64,000 nucleotides of DNA, taken from Candidatus Gastranaerophilales bacterium. Its GTDB lineage: Bacteria; Cyanobacteriota; Vampirovibrionia; Gastranaerophilales; Gastranaerophilaceae. Positions 17,835-26,588 of this stretch are shown here, in pieces (position 1 is the first letter of the stretch; the number at the start of each line of letters is the position of its first letter). The position numbers were made by a program, and so were the translations under genes. The stretch lies in the NCBI GenBank assembly GCA_944326425.1, contig CALVDX010000001.1, forward strand, positions 1 to 64,000. Reading direction: 5' to 3'. The notes below the pieces were generated by a model. That model saw nothing but the letters and a program-made list of their open reading frames with translations. It searched no databases and had not been told where the DNA came from.

Positions 17835-18053
17835 ATGTATATCGTCAAAAATTTAAAGGATTTTAAACTATCGGAGAAACAAAAAGTTTTTGCCGGCTAT
17901 ATAAAGGATCGCGTGGATTCGTTTGTTTGCAATGAAAAAATAACAAACCGTGCGGCGATGCGTAAGTATTTGCTGCGGGATAATGATTTTGTAATCTATT
18001 CAACAGCAGTGGCCGACCCTGCGCTGCTTGTTCCGAGATATAAGGCAGGTTGA
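17835..18053 (+). CDS. Small hypothetical protein
   Basis: A 72-residue soluble, basic protein with no family I recognise, upstream of the PFL-family gene and on the same strand. A TATAAT at 17821-17826 lies only nine bases before the ATG, so the message would be almost leaderless. No good -35 box or Shine-Dalgarno is visible. The frame could be chance, but the amino-acid composition looks protein-like. Confidence 0.5.
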   Translation: MYIVKNLKDFKLSEKQKVFAGYIKDRVDSFVCNEKITNRAAMRKYLLRDNDFVIYSTAVADPALLVPRYKAG

Positions 18054-18061
18054 CCTTTTTG

Positions 18062-18090
18062 TTGATTAAATACTGTTAAAATGTTATAAT
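18062..18090 (+). promoter_or_regulatory. Sigma-70-type promoter giving a near-leaderless PFL transcript
   Basis: TTGATT (18062-18067), a 17-base spacer and TATAAT (18085-18090) form a near-consensus promoter. The expected start, about seven bases downstream of the -10, lies only about five bases before the ATG at 18102, and no Shine-Dalgarno is present. Confidence 0.7.
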
Positions 18091-18101
18091 CCACCTATAC
18101 T

Positions 18102-19463
18102 ATGTTTGATAAAGAGAAAGTACTAGAAACCATTGATATGATAAGGCTTCACAATTTCGATATCCGGACTGTGACCTTGGCAGTAAGTCTCCGCGATTGT
18201 ATTAGTGAAGACATTACACGAGTGTGTGATAAAATAGCGTTTAAGCTTAAGTCCTATGCCGAAAATCTGGTAAATTATGCTTCAATTATCGAAGATAATT
18301 ATTCTATACCTATTGTAAATAAAAGAATTTCGGTTACACCAGTTTCTATACTTGCAGAAAGTGCACTTGAAAAAGATTATTTGAAAATTGCTAATACCCT
18401 TGATAAGGTAGCCGAGGATTTAAATATAGATTTTATAGGCGGATATTCTGCTCTGGTTGAAAAAGGGTTTACCTCAGGAGACAGGGCATTAATCGAATCT
18501 ATTCCTGAGGCTTTAAGTACAACCTCGAGATTGTGTTCCTCTGTTAATGCAGGTTCTTCAAAGGCGGGCATTAATATGGATGCTGTTCTTGAAGTAAGCA
18601 GGATAATTAAAGAAGCTGCTGAATTAACCTCGGACAAAGACGGATTAGGTGCTGCAAAATTTGTTTGTTTTTGTAACTCTGTAAGTGATAATCCTTTTAT
18701 GGCGGGTGCATACTGCGGATACGGGGAGCCGGAATGTGCTTTGAATGTCGGTGTTTCCGGTCCGGGAGTTGTAAAAAATGCAGTGGCGCAGCTTCCTAAA
18801 GATGCAGATTTATCGGAGCTGGCTGTAAGAATTAAACAAACAGCATATAAGATTACTACTACCGGAGAATTAGTAGGCAGGGAGCTTGCACAAATGCTGG
18901 GGGTTCCGTTCGGTGTGGTTGACCTTTCTTTAGCGCCTACACCCAAAGTTGGTGATAGTGTTGCTGAAATTTTTCAGGCGATGGGCTTGGAACATGTCGG
19001 GGCGCACGGAACAACGGCGGCACTTGCAATGTTAAATGATGCAGTAAAAAAAGGCGGTATAATGGCAAGTTCCAACGTAGGCGGTTTGTCCGGCGCATTT
19101 ATTCCTGTATCAGAGGATGCGGGTATGATTGAGGCCGCAGATAAAGGTTATTTAACCTTTGATAAATTAGAAGCGATGACATCTGTCTGCTCGGTAGGGC
19201 TTGATATGATTGCAATACCCGGTGATACTCCCGACACTGTTATTGCAGGTATGATTGCCGATGAAATGGCTATTGGTATGATAAATAAAAAGACTACGGC
19301 TGTAAGAATCATTCCTGTCCCGGGAAAGACGGTCGGCGATAAAGCTGTTTTCGGGGGGCTGCTTGGAGAAGCCCCTATAATGGATGTTGGAAATTTAAGT
19401 TCGGCAGATTTTGTAAACAGGGCAGGACATATTCCTCCTCCGCTGCATAGTTTAAATAATTAG
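18102..19463 (+). CDS. PFL family protein (DUF711, UPF0210)
   Basis: The 453-residue protein matches the UPF0210/DUF711 family, which is structurally related to pyruvate formate-lyase and anaerobic ribonucleotide reductase barrels but has no settled function. Recognisable stretches include ETIDMIRLHNFDIRTVTLAV at the start and FGGLLGEAPIMDV near the end. It is common in anaerobes. It is followed 12 bases later by a small gene with a strong ribosome site. In other genomes the partner upstream is usually a small ACT-domain protein; the 72-residue gene here does not look like one. Confidence 0.93.
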   Translation: MFDKEKVLETIDMIRLHNFDIRTVTLAVSLRDCISEDITRVCDKIAFKLKSYAENLVNYASIIEDNYSIPIVNKRISVTPVSILAESALEKDYLKIANTLDKVAEDLNIDFIGGYSALVEKGFTSGDRALIESIPEALSTTSRLCSSVNAGSSKAGINMDAVLEVSRIIKEAAELTSDKDGLGAAKFVCFCNSVSDNPFMAGAYCGYGEPECALNVGVSGPGVVKNAVAQLPKDADLSELAVRIKQTAYKITTTGELVGRELAQMLGVPFGVVDLSLAPTPKVGDSVAEIFQAMGLEHVGAHGTTAALAMLNDAVKKGGIMASSNVGGLSGAFIPVSEDAGMIEAADKGYLTFDKLEAMTSVCSVGLDMIAIPGDTPDTVIAGMIADEMAIGMINKKTTAVRIIPVPGKTVGDKAVFGGLLGEAPIMDVGNLSSADFVNRAGHIPPPLHSLNN

Positions 19464-19475
19464 TTAGGAGATTTT

Positions 19476-19790
19476 ATGGCAAGTTTTAGAGAATTAGAAA
19501 ATAATTTAAAGTCATATTTAATTGATGTGCAGTCTGACGCGCACAACATTAAGACTATGCAAGCCTCCAGATATAATAATATAAGAATACAAATGGAGCC
19601 CAGAAAGTTACAATCTCCGCACTTTACTGTGAAAATGGGGATGTCGGAAGCGACATTTGATTTGGCATCCTGCGAAAAGTTAAGCGGGGGGCTCGGTTTT
19701 GAAGAAAGATTTATTCATCGCTGGTATGAGCGCTCAGGAATCAAGGCTAGGTTAGAAGAGTGCTGGGAAAGTGAAATAACCCGCATGTAG
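19476..19790 (+). CDS. Hypothetical protein downstream of the PFL-family gene
   Basis: The 104-residue protein is soluble and of unknown family. A good Shine-Dalgarno (TTAGGAGA) precedes the ATG. It probably shares the PFL transcript. Its stop codon at 19790 directly abuts the stop codon of the convergent ATPase gene at 19791, leaving no room for a terminator between the two. Confidence 0.7.
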   Translation: MASFRELENNLKSYLIDVQSDAHNIKTMQASRYNNIRIQMEPRKLQSPHFTVKMGMSEATFDLASCEKLSGGLGFEERFIHRWYERSGIKARLEECWESEITRM

Positions 19791-20744
19791 TTAATAGTTA
19801 AAGCAGCTTACATAGTGAAATGGCGAGACTTCAAGTAAAGATGGTGTTTGTGCAGTGCAGACACCATTTATACATTTTTCACACCTGGGGTTAAAACGGC
19901 ATCCTTTAATGTTTTCAAATATAGACGGCGGAGCGCCGGTTATTGTGTAAAGTTTATCTTTACTGCTGCCGGGTAAAGCTTTTAAAAGTGCTTTTGAATA
20001 CGGGTGGAGCGGATTTCTGAAAAATTCTCTGTTTTGTGCATTTTCAACAATATTCCCTGCATACATTACTGAAACTTCATCTGCATATTGTCCGATAAGG
20101 TTTAAATCGTGTGTAATAACCAGTATACTAGTATTAAACTTGTTTTTTATCTCATCTAAAAGTGACATTATTTGTGCTTGAATTGTAACATCGAGAGCGG
20201 TTGTCGGTTCGTCAGCGATAATGATTCCAGCATTAAGCACCAGTGCAGTTGCAATAATTACCCGCTGCTTCATACCGCCTGAAAGTTCGTGGGGGTAAAG
20301 AGTCATTTTCTTTTTTGCTTCAGGAATTTTTACTAAATCAAGGAATGTAACCGCCTGATCTACAGCCTCCTGCTTTGAAATATTTTTGTGGCATAGTATA
20401 GCTTCTGTAATCTGGTCGCCGATAGTGTATAAAGGGTTTAGCGATGTCATCGGGTCCTGAGGGATTAAAGCTATTTTTGCCCCTCTTATTTTTCGCATTT
20501 CTTTTTCTGAGAGTGAAAGAATATTTTGTTTTTCAAAGATTATTTCACCTGATTTAATTACTGCATTTTTAGGCAGCAGCTTTATAATACTCATTGCAGT
20601 AATGGTTTTTCCGCAGCCGGATTCTCCGACTATCGCGTGCATTTGTCCGGGTTTTAACTTTAACGATACATCAAATAGAGCAGGTCTGTAACCTTCTTCC
20701 GTCATAAATCCTAAATTCAGATTTTTAATTTCTACGTGGTTCAT
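19791..20744 (-). CDS. Oligopeptide-type ABC transporter ATP-binding protein (OppD/DppD-like)
   Basis: Started at the ATG at 20744 the protein has 317 residues. It shows Walker A GESGCGKT (40-47), LSGGMKQR, Walker B IIADEPT and the OppD/DppD C-terminal Cys cluster (CRFNPRCEKCINGVC), preceded by NPLHPYSKALL. The frame is open 30 codons further, but that part overlaps the upstream gene's end. These ATPases normally pair with OppF and membrane permeases for peptide or nickel uptake. None is adjacent, so its partners must lie elsewhere. Confidence 0.9.
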   Translation of the reverse strand: MNHVEIKNLNLGFMTEEGYRPALFDVSLKLKPGQMHAIVGESGCGKTITAMSIIKLLPKNAVIKSGEIIFEKQNILSLSEKEMRKIRGAKIALIPQDPMTSLNPLYTIGDQITEAILCHKNISKQEAVDQAVTFLDLVKIPEAKKKMTLYPHELSGGMKQRVIIATALVLNAGIIIADEPTTALDVTIQAQIMSLLDEIKNKFNTSILVITHDLNLIGQYADEVSVMYAGNIVENAQNREFFRNPLHPYSKALLKALPGSSKDKLYTITGAPPSIFENIKGCRFNPRCEKCINGVCTAQTPSLLEVSPFHYVSCFNY

Positions 20745-20770
20745 TTGCTCTATTATAATTAAATATTGAA

Positions 20771-22363
20771 TTAATTTAATCCCTCTTTTATGCGGTTTAA
20801 TCTTTCGCAAACTCTTTTTATTGTGTCGTCCCACATATCCTGATGTTTGTTTTGATAAACCTCTATACTACCGTACCAATTAGTCGCGGCACCTCCTTTC
20901 AGGTCATACCAACGGTATTCCGGATATAGGTTAAAAAGACCAAGAGTTTGTTTGCCTAATGCGCCTGCAAGGTTGAGAACAACATTGTCTGCAGAAATAA
21001 TAAGATCAAGTCCCGTAATTGCTTTTGCTGTATCGCTAAAGTTATTAAATTTGCTCCCTAAATCAATCAGACGGGAATCCTTAATAATTTCTCCGCCGGC
21101 TTGGAGCGAGTAAAACTGAATATCATCAATATCCAGTAGCGGTATAAGAGCATCGAAAGGTATATCTCTTGCTGATTCTTTTGATTTTTCGTTTCCGTGC
21201 CATGCAATACCGACTTTGAGTTTTTTATTTGTAATAAAGTTTTCTGCCGCTGATGTCAAATACCCCTGCCTGTAAGGAAGGTTATCAGGATTTATATCCA
21301 TAAAAAGCGGTAAATCAACGGTCGTTGTAAAATAATCATAGTCAAGGTTATACAGCCCGAATTTTGTTGAATAAACTTCAACCCCTAAATTAGAATTGTT
21401 TATAAGATCAAACAGTTCCTCCTGTACTACAAAGTAGACTTTTGCTGCTTTTTTTGCAAGTTCTTTAACAAACCGTGCGTACATAATTGTATCGCCAAAT
21501 CCCTGTTCACAGTGAATAAGAAGTTTTTTATGTTCAACCGGTTCTCCCTGCCAGTATTTTGTTTTATCAAGAACAGCAGGAATAATTGATTTATCATTTC
21601 CTTCTTTTTCAAAACGGTGTCTCAGGTGCTTATACCCTTCTTTAAACTGTTTTTGATTAATCAGGAAACAGCCGTAATAGTAATAATCGGCATGCTCCGG
21701 AGAGAGTTTAAAAAGTTTTCGGTAATATTTTTCAACTTCTTCATATTCTCCGAGCCTGAACAGTGTAAAAATGACGTTTCTTATATATAAGCGTGTATTT
21801 TTTTTGAGGTTATGAGCCGTTAAAAAGTACTCCTTTTGCTTTTCTAATCGGGTATCCTTGTAATAAAGCGAATACAGGTGCCCGAGTATATTATAAACTT
21901 CATCATCCTGTGTGAATTTTGAAATAAACTCTTCAAAGTACTTGATAGCGCCCGGAATATCGTTTAATTTATGAAAATAAATATTTCCGATTTCTTTTAG
22001 TGCAAGCAGTTTATTTTCTGCTGATTTTTCATAACGTGACAAGAACTCTTTGCCTGCCTCCGGTTGGTTTAATTCTATAAGACAAATACCTGCCTGCTTA
22101 TATTCTTCCGGTTCAAGGGTAGTATTTTTGAATACATCAAGATATTGAAGGACTGCTTCGTTATACTTTTGGTCCTTAAAATCTTTTGCGGCATGCTCTT
22201 TTACGTATTCGATAAGATTTTGTTTGAGCTTTTCGGAAGGTAAAACAGAGCGCTTCATTATATCTTCATACAGATTAATAATATTTTCTTTGTTTCCGCT
22301 TAGCGCAAGCCCTGCGGCTATACCAATATTTATTCCTAATAGAACATCTTCAACATTTCTCAT
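20771..22363 (-). CDS. TPR-repeat / GT9-like glycosyltransferase fusion
   Basis: The 530-residue protein has an N-terminal half of TPR-like helical repeats (about 25-250) and a C-terminal half that resembles GT9/GT41-type glycosyltransferases: LLIHCEQGFGDTIMYARFV, LKVGIAWHGNEKSKESARDI and ISADNVVLNLAGALGKQTLGLF. Such TPR-GT fusions often glycosylate proteins, including flagellin. The sugar donor is unknown. The next gene on the strand, the OppD-like ATPase, starts 26 bases later and may be co-transcribed, without an obvious functional link. Confidence 0.8.
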   Translation of the reverse strand: MRNVEDVLLGINIGIAAGLALSGNKENIINLYEDIMKRSVLPSEKLKQNLIEYVKEHAAKDFKDQKYNEAVLQYLDVFKNTTLEPEEYKQAGICLIELNQPEAGKEFLSRYEKSAENKLLALKEIGNIYFHKLNDIPGAIKYFEEFISKFTQDDEVYNILGHLYSLYYKDTRLEKQKEYFLTAHNLKKNTRLYIRNVIFTLFRLGEYEEVEKYYRKLFKLSPEHADYYYYGCFLINQKQFKEGYKHLRHRFEKEGNDKSIIPAVLDKTKYWQGEPVEHKKLLIHCEQGFGDTIMYARFVKELAKKAAKVYFVVQEELFDLINNSNLGVEVYSTKFGLYNLDYDYFTTTVDLPLFMDINPDNLPYRQGYLTSAAENFITNKKLKVGIAWHGNEKSKESARDIPFDALIPLLDIDDIQFYSLQAGGEIIKDSRLIDLGSKFNNFSDTAKAITGLDLIISADNVVLNLAGALGKQTLGLFNLYPEYRWYDLKGGAATNWYGSIEVYQNKHQDMWDDTIKRVCERLNRIKEGLN

Positions 22364-22465
22364 AAGTAAGATTATATTCTACCCGGGATATTAATTCAAA
22401 ATGTAAACAAATTTTTATAAATCGTACACTCATGATATACTTATAGTTGTTTGGGAGGAAAAATT

Positions 22466-22861
22466 TTGAGAGCAGAAGATTATTACAAAGACGGGTTTTC
22501 TTGTTCTGAAAGTATCGTTAAGGAAGGAATAGATAGAGGCTTCTGCCGGCCTGACGTTCTGCCGGTTGCAACTGCATTTTCAAGCGGATTGAGTTCCGGG
22601 TGTTTATGCGGAGCGATAGCAGGTACACAGATTGTTATAGGAGCGCTTTACGGCAGGAGTAATGCTAAAGAAAATGTTCAGATAGCTAAAGATAAAGCAA
22701 AAGAGTTTGTTGGAGAATTTAAGGATAAATATAAATTTACCTGCTGTCGTACTTTATGCAAAGGACTCGAAGGAGAAGCCCGCAAGGCACATTGTATGGA
22801 AATGGTAAAGTTTTGTTCTCACGAGCTGGATAAATTAGTCGAAGTAAAGGTAGATGGATAA
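22466..22861 (+). CDS. C_GCAxxG_C_C family putative redox protein
   Basis: The protein of about 131 residues has the Cys pattern of this family: an early FSCSES, GCLCGAIAG near residue 47, then CCRTLC, HCMEMVKFC near the end. These proteins are thought to be redox-active, often near electron-transfer or transport genes. GGAGGA six bases before a TTG at 22466 favours that start over the TTG at 22451. It overlaps the formyltransferase gene by eight bases (ATGGATAA). Confidence 0.88.
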   Translation: MRAEDYYKDGFSCSESIVKEGIDRGFCRPDVLPVATAFSSGLSSGCLCGAIAGTQIVIGALYGRSNAKENVQIAKDKAKEFVGEFKDKYKFTCCRTLCKGLEGEARKAHCMEMVKFCSHELDKLVEVKVDG

Positions 22862-23795
22862 TAGAGCGGGATACAAAAAAAGAATACTGTTTGTCGGCAT
22901 ACCTGATATGGCGTATGTCGGTTTAGACGGGCTTTTGATGTCAGGGATTAATGTAGTCGGTGTTTTGGGTCCTAAAAAACGCCATCCTATGTATTATAAT
23001 TTTAAACGGTTTGTTGTTGCGAGAGGGTTAAATTTTATAGAGTATGACGAACTGGATGAGACTGAATTGATAGAGACAGTAAGGGGATTGAATGTCGACC
23101 TTGCTGTTGTATGTTCGTTTAATTATAAAATTCCAAAAGTTCTTTTAGAAGCTGTAAAAGACGGTTTTATAAATGTTCATCCGTCGCTTTTACCGCTTTA
23201 CAGGGGCGGAAATCCTTATACAAATGTACTTTTGAATGGTGAAAATGAAACGGGTGTAACCATTCACTTTATGGATGAAGGGTTTGATACGGGTGATATT
23301 ATTATTCAAAAACGCTATCCTATTCATCCTAAATCAACAATGGGTACTTTGTTTAACGAATTAAATGTACTCGGGATAGAGCTTTTACTTCTGGTACTAA
23401 AAGAGTATGAAAAGAGAGAGCTGCCAAGAAAGAAACAGCCGGAAGGGAACTTTGTAAAAGGTAATACACTTCCGGAAGAAGCCCTGTATATAGATTATAC
23501 TAGAAGTGCGGAGGATATAGAGAGGTTTGTAAGGGCTTTAAATCCGTTTATTCTTGCCTCCACTATGTTTCGCGGAAACTTAATGAAGATTAGCAAAGTA
23601 GAAGTTGCCAGTGACACGCTCTGCATGCCGCATCCGCCGGGGTGTGTTTCTAAGATTGAGGATAATAAGTTTTTTATTGCGACATCGCGCGGGTTGATTG
23701 TTCCTACAGTGCTGCAGTTTGGAAACTTTTTTATCGGCGATTCTGCAGATTTTATCAGGATTGTTAACCCCAAAATCGGAGAGGAATTTAAATAA
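22854..23795 (+). CDS. Formyltransferase family protein (Fmt-like)
   Basis: The 313-residue protein has the formyltransferase catalytic triad in the expected positions: Asn107 and His109 in INVHPSLLPLYRG and Asp145 in GFDTGDI. It should transfer a formyl group from 10-formyltetrahydrofolate. The length fits methionyl-tRNA formyltransferase, but the N-terminal and SLLP-flanking sequence differ enough that a sugar-amine formyltransferase is possible. The dTDP-4-amino-sugar genes near 42 kb would offer a substrate, although they are not adjacent. It is coupled to both neighbours by short overlaps. Confidence 0.8.
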   Translation: MDNRAGYKKRILFVGIPDMAYVGLDGLLMSGINVVGVLGPKKRHPMYYNFKRFVVARGLNFIEYDELDETELIETVRGLNVDLAVVCSFNYKIPKVLLEAVKDGFINVHPSLLPLYRGGNPYTNVLLNGENETGVTIHFMDEGFDTGDIIIQKRYPIHPKSTMGTLFNELNVLGIELLLLVLKEYEKRELPRKKQPEGNFVKGNTLPEEALYIDYTRSAEDIERFVRALNPFILASTMFRGNLMKISKVEVASDTLCMPHPPGCVSKIEDNKFFIATSRGLIVPTVLQFGNFFIGDSADFIRIVNPKIGEEFK

Positions 23796-24613
23796 TGGAT
23801 AAATTGTATTTTTTGACTGCCGGCATGCCTTTAAGAACGGGTAATAAAGGTTATGACAGAGCGTTTGAAATCCTTGACGAAATGGGATTAGACGGACTTG
23901 AACTGGAGTTTGTCCGCGGGGTAAGGATTAGCGATAAGAGCAGGGAAAGCGTAAAGAAAACTGATAAAATAATTACCGCGCATGCTCCGTTTTATGTAAA
24001 CCTTAACGCTGCGGAACCTGAGAAGGTTGAGGCAAGTGTTCAGAGGATAATAGAAACTGCAGAGGTCGCAAATGAACTCGGCGGGTATAGTATTACGTTC
24101 CATGCCGGATATTATCTCGGTCAGGAAAAGGAAGAGGTTTATGATAATATTTCAAAGCAAATAAAAATTATAACAGAGGCTCTTGAAAAATCCGGCAATA
24201 AAATCTTTATCAGACCGGAGACTACCGGAAAAGCTACACAGTGGGGCGATGTTGATGAGATTGTGAGACTATCCCAAGAGTATGAAACTGTTTATCCGTG
24301 TGTGGATTTTTCGCATCTGCATGCCAGATATGCAGGAACTATGAACACTTATGATGAATTTTGTTTAGTGTTTGAAAAAATCGGCAATGAACTTGGAGAA
24401 TTTGCGCTTAATAATTTTCATGCGCATATTGCAGGAATTGAGTATACTGCCAAGGGCGAACGCCAGCATTTAAATCTTGAAGAATCCGACATGAATTACA
24501 AGGATTTGTTGAGGGCATTCAAAGCTTTTGATGTTAAGGGTGCAGTAGTTTGCGAAAGCCCTAATATAGAGGACGATTGTAAACTTTTAAAGGAATATTA
24601 TTTAAGTTTGTAG
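23795..24613 (+). CDS. Endonuclease IV-like / AP endonuclease-family TIM-barrel protein
   Basis: The 272-residue protein keeps the metal ligands expected of the endonuclease IV fold in order: His in ITAHAPF, His in TFHAGYY, Glu in IRPETTGK, Asp and His in PCVDFSHLHAR, His in NNFHAHIAG, Arg-x-His in ERQHLNL and Glu in VCESPN. It may cut DNA at abasic sites, or be a xylose-isomerase-like relative. TAATG overlaps the previous stop, so it is the third gene of a coupled operon. Confidence 0.85.
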   Translation: MDKLYFLTAGMPLRTGNKGYDRAFEILDEMGLDGLELEFVRGVRISDKSRESVKKTDKIITAHAPFYVNLNAAEPEKVEASVQRIIETAEVANELGGYSITFHAGYYLGQEKEEVYDNISKQIKIITEALEKSGNKIFIRPETTGKATQWGDVDEIVRLSQEYETVYPCVDFSHLHARYAGTMNTYDEFCLVFEKIGNELGEFALNNFHAHIAGIEYTAKGERQHLNLEESDMNYKDLLRAFKAFDVKGAVVCESPNIEDDCKLLKEYYLSL

Positions 24614-24708
24614 AAATTTTAATGGATTTTGCCCATCGGTATTATAGCGGATAATTATTGTTACTGTCATCCTTAACATTTTTCACTGCTGTCCAGGATA
24701 AATTATTT

Positions 24709-24928
24709 TGTCATGCTGAACTTGATTCTTGCTCACTCGCGTTAAACAAGCCTGCGGGCAAAGGCTCACGCTTTGCCCTCCGCTCTCTGCTCGTTCGCGC
24801 TTCAGCATCTTACTAACTTGGCGCTATACTGGGGGGGCGGAAAATTCACCATTTTTCGACACCTTACGGGCTGGGTTCGCTTTCGCTCACACGGCGCCAT
24901 TCCGTAAATCTGCAAATTCGGGATGACA
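24709..24928. mobile_element. MITE-like intergenic element, 220 bp
   Basis: The ends TGTCATGCTGAA (24709-24720) and TTCGGGATGACA (24917-24928) are inverted repeats with two mismatches. The inside is clearly GC-richer than the surroundings and contains a GGGCAAAG/CTTTGCCC hairpin and a G7 run. It has no open frame of note. TGTCAT...ATGACA-ended elements of this kind are common non-autonomous repeats in bacterial intergenic DNA. Only one full copy is in the window. Confidence 0.6.
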
Positions 24929-24931
24929 TTG

Positions 24932-24979
24932 TTATATGAATAATTAATGTAAAATTATTCATATAATAGTCCTTTTTTT
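24932..24979 (+). terminator. Hairpin with T-run, probable terminator
   Basis: TTATATGAATAAT and ATTATTCATATAA form a 13-bp AT-rich stem, followed after a short gap by seven T residues (24973-24979). It sits just before the ddh stop codon and may end the rightward formyltransferase operon. Confidence 0.55.
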
Positions 24980-24987
24980 ATTTAACC

Positions 24988-25974
24988 CTAGAGCATTTGG
25001 GCACGGAGTTCTTCGCCGGATTTGGGGCTTAAATATGCCGGCGCGATATCAAATACGGTTTTACAGCCTGTTGCTCCTTCTTTGTTCAGCCTGAAAGCGG
25101 CTCTTGCGTATGCGACAAGAACACTTGATGTGAATTCAGGATTTGAATCAAGTTTCAGACTGTATTCAATAATATGATTATTTTCGTTGTGCCAGCCTGT
25201 CTTTCCTGAACGTAGTACAAACCCGCCGTGCGGGATTTTGCTGTGTTTTTTTATCAACTCTTCTTCAGATATAAAGTGGACGGTTGTATCATAGTCTGCA
25301 AAATAGTTTGGCATGGTTTTAATTTCATGTTCAACTACTGCGGGGTCTGCATCAGGCTCTAAAACGACAAAACATTCTCTTGTGTGTTTTTCTCTTGTTG
25401 TTAAATCAGGGTTTTCGCCGTTTCTTACTTTTGAGAGTGCAGTTTCAACCGGTATGGTGTATTGCTTGGCGTCCTTTACCCCTTTTATCCGTCTTATGGC
25501 ATCGGAGTGTCCCTGACTGACTCCTTTGCCCCAGAAGGTGTAGTCTTTTCCGTTTGGGAGTATTGCGTTGGCGTACATTCTGTTAAGCGAGAACATCCCG
25601 GGATCCCAGCCCACGGAAATTATTGCGGTTTTATTTCCTTCTTTTGCTGCAAGGTCTACGTTCTTAAAATGTTCGGGAATTTTAGCGTGCGTGTCAAAAC
25701 TATCTATTACATTAAAAAGTTTTGCAAACTTGGGTGTTTGCCCGGGCAAATCTGTGGCGGAGCCGCCGCATAAGATCATTACATCAATTTTATCGATCCA
25801 GTTATTTATATCGGCAATATTTATTACACTTACATTTTTGTTTTTAGGGGTTAGGCTTTCAGGATTTCTTCTGGTGAAAATTGCAGCAAGTTCCATGTCC
25901 GGATTCTGGTTAATAGCGCATTCAACGCCTTTACCTAAGTTCCCGTATCCTAAAATTCCGACTTTTATCCCCAT
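24988..25974 (-). CDS. ddh: meso-Diaminopimelate dehydrogenase
   Basis: The 328-residue protein starts with the NADP-binding IKVGILGYGNLGKG and continues with the family stretches ISVGWDPGMFSLNRMYAN, TFWGKGVSQGHSDAIRRI and GFVLRSGKTG. It makes meso-diaminopimelate in one step from tetrahydrodipicolinate, feeding lysine and peptidoglycan. Length and motifs are typical. AAAAGGAGAG precedes the ATG. The gene appears monocistronic. Confidence 0.95.
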   Translation of the reverse strand: MGIKVGILGYGNLGKGVECAINQNPDMELAAIFTRRNPESLTPKNKNVSVINIADINNWIDKIDVMILCGGSATDLPGQTPKFAKLFNVIDSFDTHAKIPEHFKNVDLAAKEGNKTAIISVGWDPGMFSLNRMYANAILPNGKDYTFWGKGVSQGHSDAIRRIKGVKDAKQYTIPVETALSKVRNGENPDLTTREKHTRECFVVLEPDADPAVVEHEIKTMPNYFADYDTTVHFISEEELIKKHSKIPHGGFVLRSGKTGWHNENNHIIEYSLKLDSNPEFTSSVLVAYARAAFRLNKEGATGCKTVFDIAPAYLSPKSGEELRAQML

Positions 25975-26029
25975 AATTTACTCTCCTTTTTTACTTTATA
26001 ATAGCATTTCTTGATAAAGTAATCATTGT

Positions 26030-26092
26030 TGTAAATTTTTGTAAAAACAAGGGGGTAAAAACAACAAATAAAATCTTTAGGATTGTTATGAT
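26030..26092 (+). promoter_or_regulatory. HLR1-like site and possible -10
   Basis: The reverse complement of 26028-26045 reads TTTACAAA-AA-TTTACAAC, matching HLR1 except at the last base. On the coding strand TGTAA stands at 26030 and 26040. TATGAT at 26087-26092 is centred about 50 bases downstream, followed by the orphan gene at 26121 with its Shine-Dalgarno. The divergent ddh gene could also be affected. Confidence 0.5.
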
Positions 26093-26120
26093 AAAGGTAA
26101 AACAAAAGGAGTTTTTAATA

Positions 26121-26558
26121 ATGCCTGTTGTAAATAATGTAAGTGTTTCTGATTTTTCTGCAAAAACTAAGAATATGAATAATAATATTGCACAAACTCA
26201 TGCGTTTTTATCTAACCCTTTAGCGGACGCTTTTGTCTGGGGCGGTATCGGTGCGGCTGCTGGTGCAGGATACGGGTTGTACTCGCAGCATAAGCTGCTG
26301 AAAGATAAAACGCGGGTTGATAGCGCAATTGAGGGAATAACAAGCCAGATAGAAGCTTATAAAAAATGTAGCAAAAATACGAGAAAGCTGGAATATTCGC
26401 TTAAATGTTTAAAAAATAACAAAATTAATTTAAATTCAGTAAAAAACTGGGCAATTGCAATCGGTATAGTAGCTTTAGTTCCGCAGTTGATTTGTAATAC
26501 GCTTATGTGGGCAGGTAAAAAGGGTTACGATAAAATAACCGGAGCGGAAGATAATTAA
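26121..26558 (+). CDS. Orphan protein with two predicted membrane segments
   Basis: The 145-residue protein has a short polar leader (MPVVNNVSVSDFSAK), a glycine-rich hydrophobic stretch (FVWGGIGAAAGAGYGLY, about 35-51) and a second one (WAIAIGIVALVPQLICNTLMWAG, about 112-134) around a charged middle. No family is recognised. AAGGAG before the ATG at 26121 fixes the start, although the frame is open 11 codons further. An HLR1-like site lies upstream and a terminator follows. Confidence 0.7.
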   Translation: MPVVNNVSVSDFSAKTKNMNNNIAQTHAFLSNPLADAFVWGGIGAAAGAGYGLYSQHKLLKDKTRVDSAIEGITSQIEAYKKCSKNTRKLEYSLKCLKNNKINLNSVKNWAIAIGIVALVPQLICNTLMWAGKKGYDKITGAEDN

Positions 26559-26559
26559 A

Positions 26560-26584
26560 AAGACCGGAACATTGTCCGGTTCTT
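26560..26584. terminator. Hairpin between convergent genes
   Basis: AAGACCGGA and TCCGGTTCTT pair with one bulge across a six-base loop, just after the stop of the orphan at 26121 and just before the stop of the leftward DUF1893 gene. Confidence 0.6.
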
Positions 26585-26588
26585 AAGT

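Larger units (their letters stand above)
24614..24987. other. Gene-free stretch holding a MITE-like element and a hairpin
   Basis: This 374-base gap between convergent genes contains the 220-bp element at 24709-24928, an extra copy of its end motif (TGTCATCCTTAA, 24665-24676), and a hairpin with T-run at 24932-24979. No coding frame is convincing. Confidence 0.7.

Noticed and set aside
24729-24926. Open frame inside the 220-bp intergenic element
   Set aside because: It has no ribosome site, a composition unlike the genes here, and lies wholly within a repeat-like element.
25991-26005. ACTTTATAATA block upstream of the orphan at 26121
   Set aside because: It resembles the -10 blocks of the HLR1 group, but no HLR1 site lies at the proper distance upstream of it; the TATGAT at 26087 fits better.
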